A stretch of DNA of 8,527 nt from Pseudomonadota bacterium (lineage in GTDB: Bacteria > Pseudomonadota > Gammaproteobacteria > Pseudomonadales > Halieaceae): NCBI GenBank assembly GCA_030591305.1, contig JAUVBI010000128.1, positions 1 to 8,527 on the forward strand, read 5' to 3'. The notes beneath the pieces were generated by a model, which did no database searches, was not told where the DNA came from, and worked only from the letters and a program-made list of their open reading frames with translations. This document shows, in pieces, positions 6,278-8,527 of the stretch. Numbering within the stretch: the stretch's first letter is position 1; each line of letters begins with the position of its first letter. The translations under genes were made by a program, and so were the position numbers.

Positions 6278-6305
6278 GTGTACGGCAGTCTGGTTTTCAT
6301 GGCAA
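6277..6305 (-). promoter_or_regulatory. Promoter of the toxin-antitoxin operon
   Basis: On the minus strand TTGCCA (6305-6300, 5 of 6 to TTGACA) is followed after exactly 17 bp by TACACT (6282-6277, 4 of 6 to TATAAT). Transcription would begin near 6270, about 44 bases before the antitoxin ATG. The -10 box and start point are covered by TGTACA repeats, so repressor binding would block initiation. Confidence 0.55.
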
Positions 6306-6433
6306 TCCGCTGGATTGTTAACCATTATTTTTGTCGAGATGCATGTGACAGGGAGTGTCAGTGGCAGGAAGCTTGGCATGGTTAGGCCCTAAAGGGCACA
6401 TCAATACTGATCAGTGTCAGAAATTGATTGATT

Positions 6434-7651
6434 TTACTTCCGCAGCACCCCCAGCTGCTTTACCCGCTCTGCATGCAGCGCCTCTCCTACCGCCTTGCCC
6501 TTTAGCCCTTGTTTGGCAAATTGACCGGCGGAAACCCCCTGGATGGTGGACAACGCTTTGCGCAAATATGCGGTTTGCGGGTAGTCGCGCTGTTCCAGGC
6601 CCAGACGGCCGCGGCTATCGGCCTCGCAGGTCAGCAAAAACTCCTCGAAACGCTCCGGCCTGCGCAGGGCATCGGTGGCGGTAAACAGCTTCATCAGGGT
6701 TTTGGCGCGCAACTCCAGAGCCCGGTGACAGTGCGTGTGATATTCACAGGCCAGCAGAGCCAGGTCGCGGTGCTGGTTTGGCACGGCGAGGCGCTTGCAC
6801 ACGGCTGTTACCAACCTCAGACCGCGAACTTCATGGGCGATATGGCGGGGCCATTCATTTTTGGGGGTAGTGCCCTTGCCCAGGTCGTGTAACAGGGCAG
6901 CGAACCGGACAGTGGTAGATGAAGTGAGAGCTGCCGCCTGTTGTAACACCATCATGGTGTGCACGCCGGTATCAATCTCCGGATGATGCTCCGCATTCTG
7001 CGGTACGCCAAACAGTGCCTCAAGTTCCGGGAGCAGGGCGGCCAGGGCACCGCAGTCGCGCAAAACGGCAAAAAAGACATCTGGGTCCCGCTCGCCCATG
7101 GCGCGCTCCATCTCTACCCAAACTCGCTCGACAGATAAATGTTTCAACTCACCCGATTTAACGATTTTTCCCATCAGGGCGATGGTCTCGGGGGCGATGG
7201 TAAAGCCCAGGTGAGCGTAGCGCGCCGCAAATCGGGCGGTACGCAAAACGCGTAAGGGGTCTTCAATAAAGGCAGCGGACACATGGCGCAGAACCTTTGC
7301 CGCTATGTCGGCGCGCCCGTTGTAGGGATCAATGAACTTGCCGTCAGCACTGCGGGCGATAGCATTCACGGTGAGATCACGGCGCATTAAATCTTCTTCC
7401 AGGGTCACCGTGGTGTCGCAATCGACCTCAAAGCCCCTATAACCATGGCCCTGCTTGCGCTCGGTACGGGCCAGGGCGTACTCATCTTTCGTTTTGGGGT
7501 GCAGGAACACAGGAAAGTCTTTGCCGACTTGCCGATACCCCTGTGCAAGCAAGTCTTGCGGGCGCGCGCCAACGACAACCCAGTCTCTCTCCTTGACGGG
7601 ATAGTCCAGCAATTCGTCGCGCACGGCGCCGCCAACCAGGTAGATGTCCAT
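6434..7651 (-). CDS. cca: CCA tRNA nucleotidyltransferase (multifunctional CCA protein)
   Basis: Adds or repairs the 3'-terminal CCA of tRNAs without a nucleic-acid template. The 405-residue protein is complete and is the long gammaproteobacterial type with a C-terminal HD phosphohydrolase domain. In order: the nucleotidyltransferase head with [11 protein letters not shown] at 5-15 and [10 protein letters not shown] at 19-28; YALARTERK at 58-66; [14 protein letters not shown] at 87-100; DPYNGRADI at 108-116; the neck segment [20 protein letters not shown] at 130-149; then the HD domain with HPEIDTGVH at 223-231 and LLHDLGKG at 253-260 (H255, D256). One carboxylate differs: E21 stands where E. 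coli has D21; D23 is kept. The start at 7651 is fixed by the family N-terminus; the frame is open upstream but that part overlaps apaH. It lies 13 bases after apaH, with a C-rich tract and no clear Shine-Dalgarno before the ATG. Confidence 0.97.
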   Translation of the reverse strand: MDIYLVGGAVRDELLDYPVKERDWVVVGARPQDLLAQGYRQVGKDFPVFLHPKTKDEYALARTERKQGHGYRGFEVDCDTTVTLEEDLMRRDLTVNAIARSADGKFIDPYNGRADIAAKVLRHVSAAFIEDPLRVLRTARFAARYAHLGFTIAPETIALMGKIVKSGELKHLSVERVWVEMERAMGERDPDVFFAVLRDCGALAALLPELEALFGVPQNAEHHPEIDTGVHTMMVLQQAAALTSSTTVRFAALLHDLGKGTTPKNEWPRHIAHEVRGLRLVTAVCKRLAVPNQHRDLALLACEYHTHCHRALELRAKTLMKLFTATDALRRPERFEEFLLTCEADSRGRLGLEQRDYPQTAYLRKALSTIQGVSAGQFAKQGLKGKAVGEALHAERVKQLGVLRK

Positions 7652-7664
7652 GGGGGGAGTATAC

Positions 7665-8489
7665 CTATTCTTTGCAGCTACAGCGTCGCAACTGCCCGGT
7701 TTCCAGCTCATAGAGCGACATATGGCCGCCCCACACACAGCCGGTGTCCAGGCCGATGGCGTTGAGGCTGTTGGTGTGCCCGGCAATGGACGCCCAGTGG
7801 CCAAAGAGTATGCGGTCGCCGGCCGCTTTTCGATTGGGATGGCTGAACCAGGGGGCGACTTTTTTTGCCCCCTGCGCGGGGCTGCCGGGATTGGGCTCAA
7901 TGCCCTTGCTCTCCAAGTCCAGCATGCCATTTTTATCACAGAAGCGCATACGCGTTAGGTAGTTAGTGATAACCCGCAGGCGTTCCATGCCCTGTAAGTC
8001 TTCGGACCAAACCGCCGGTTCATTGCCGTACATTTCCCTGAAAAACTCCACGCAGGCGGGGCTTCTCAGAACCTTTTGTACTTCTTTCGCATAGGACACA
8101 GCCTGTTTTGTCGACCACTGGGGCGGAATACCCGCGTGTACCAGGGTGTAGCCATGTTGTTGATGAATTAATGGCTGTTTTACCAGCCACTTCAGCAGTT
8201 TGTCCCTGTCGGGTGCTTTGAGAATTTTATCCAGCGTGTCGGAGCGGCTGGGGGAACGCACACCGGCAGCCACGGCCAGCAGATGCAGGTCGTGATTGCC
8301 CAGTACCAGCACCAGGCTTTTTCTCATCTTGTATAGAAAGCGTAGTGTTTTCAGGCACTTGGGGCCGCGATTTACCGTGTCACCCACCGACCAGAGCACG
8401 TCTTTTTTTGGGTTGAAATCGACCTCTTTCAAAAGGCACTTTAGGGGTTTGAGGCAGCCTTGTATATCGCCGACGACGTAGGTGCTCAT
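7665..8489 (-). CDS. apaH: Bis(5'-nucleosyl)-tetraphosphatase, symmetrical (Ap4A hydrolase)
   Basis: Hydrolyses diadenosine tetraphosphate to two ADP and, in E. coli, also removes nucleoside-tetraphosphate caps from RNA. The 274-residue protein is complete and shows the calcineurin-like phosphoesterase motifs in order: GDIQGC at 7-12 (D8), GDTVNRGP at 36-43 (D37), [10 protein letters not shown] at 64-73 (N65, H66), HAGIPPQW at 118-125 (H118), then the ApaH-specific segments [20 protein letters not shown] at 172-191, FGHWAS at 229-234 and LDTGCVWGG at 247-255. Q10 replaces the His of the E. coli GDVHG motif; from memory, GD-x-QG is common in Pseudomonas-like ApaH proteins and is not a defect. 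The start is the family start. Only a weak purine run (AGAAG) precedes it. It is upstream of and probably co-transcribed with cca. In E. coli apaH follows rsmA and apaG; neither can be recognised in the 38 bases that remain. Confidence 0.97.
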   Translation of the reverse strand: MSTYVVGDIQGCLKPLKCLLKEVDFNPKKDVLWSVGDTVNRGPKCLKTLRFLYKMRKSLVLVLGNHDLHLLAVAAGVRSPSRSDTLDKILKAPDRDKLLKWLVKQPLIHQQHGYTLVHAGIPPQWSTKQAVSYAKEVQKVLRSPACVEFFREMYGNEPAVWSEDLQGMERLRVITNYLTRMRFCDKNGMLDLESKGIEPNPGSPAQGAKKVAPWFSHPNRKAAGDRILFGHWASIAGHTNSLNAIGLDTGCVWGGHMSLYELETGQLRRCSCKE

Positions 8490-8527
8490 GGCTTAGAGGC
8501 TTCTGCCAATGCTGCCACCGCGTTCGC

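Noticed and set aside
6227..6379. N-terminal extension of the antitoxin by 51 residues
   Set aside because: It would run through the promoter and operator and has no family similarity; the ATG at 6226 has a Shine-Dalgarno and the expected N-terminus.
6306..6433. Small palindromes in the gap after cca: ACTGATCAGT (6406-6415) and GCCCTAAAGGGC (about 6386-6397), considered as a cca terminator
   Set aside because: Stems are short, and no T-tract follows on the minus strand. I see no gene or clear regulatory element in this 128-bp stretch.
7652..7939. N-terminal extension of cca by 96 residues
   Set aside because: It overlaps apaH in another frame, is unlike any Cca, and the family start [12 protein letters not shown] lies at 7651.
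8490..8527. Possible 3' end of a gene upstream of apaH (minus-strand frame ending in TAA at 8494-8492)
   Set aside because: Only about 11 codons (ERGGSIGRSL then stop) are visible, and they do not match the ApaG C-terminus I would expect. Another frame (ANAVAALAEAS) looks as protein-like but has no stop before apaH. Too short to call.

Overview
The window is a gammaproteobacterial housekeeping region built around the macromolecular-synthesis operon. On the minus strand the order of transcription is rpsU (ribosomal protein S21), a yqeY-like gene, dnaG (primase) and rpoD (primary sigma factor); rpoD runs off the left edge after 392 codons. Divergent from it, on the plus strand, are tsaD (tRNA t6A synthesis) and folB (dihydroneopterin aldolase). 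Having yqeY between rpsU and dnaG, and tsaD/folB divergent from rpsU, matches the arrangement remembered for Pseudomonas-like and related marine Gammaproteobacteria rather than E. coli. The proteins look closest to that broad group, but the genus cannot be named from this sequence alone.

Layout: 1-1177 rpoD (partial); 1178-1296 a spacer with a perfect TATAAT box facing rpoD; 1297-3168 dnaG; 3181-3636 yqeY; 3650-3678 a strong hairpin over the rpsU stop codon; 3670-3885 rpsU; 3886-4144 the divergent control region, ending in a perfect tandem duplication of a 21-bp palindromic element just before tsaD; 4145-5212 tsaD; 5213-5572 folB, starting on the base after the tsaD stop; 5604-6226 a minus-strand toxin-antitoxin module (PIN-domain VapC toxin and Phd/YefM-type antitoxin) with its own promoter and an inverted-repeat operator; 6434-7651 cca (tRNA CCA-adding enzyme); 7665-8489 apaH (diadenosine tetraphosphatase). 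The last 38 bases hold only the upstream flank of apaH.

Functionally, rpsU-yqeY-dnaG-rpoD links translation, replication priming and transcription initiation. TsaD and Cca both act on tRNA, and ApaH removes Ap4A, a by-product of aminoacyl-tRNA synthetases. The VapC-type module is the only clearly accessory element; its upstream region looks AT-richer by eye than its neighbours.

I see no undescribed multi-gene system here. The points most worth a second look are non-coding: the tandem palindromes occupying the tsaD ribosome-binding region, the similar C-rich tracts with no Shine-Dalgarno directly before dnaG and cca, the rpsU-stop hairpin, and the toxin-antitoxin operator.
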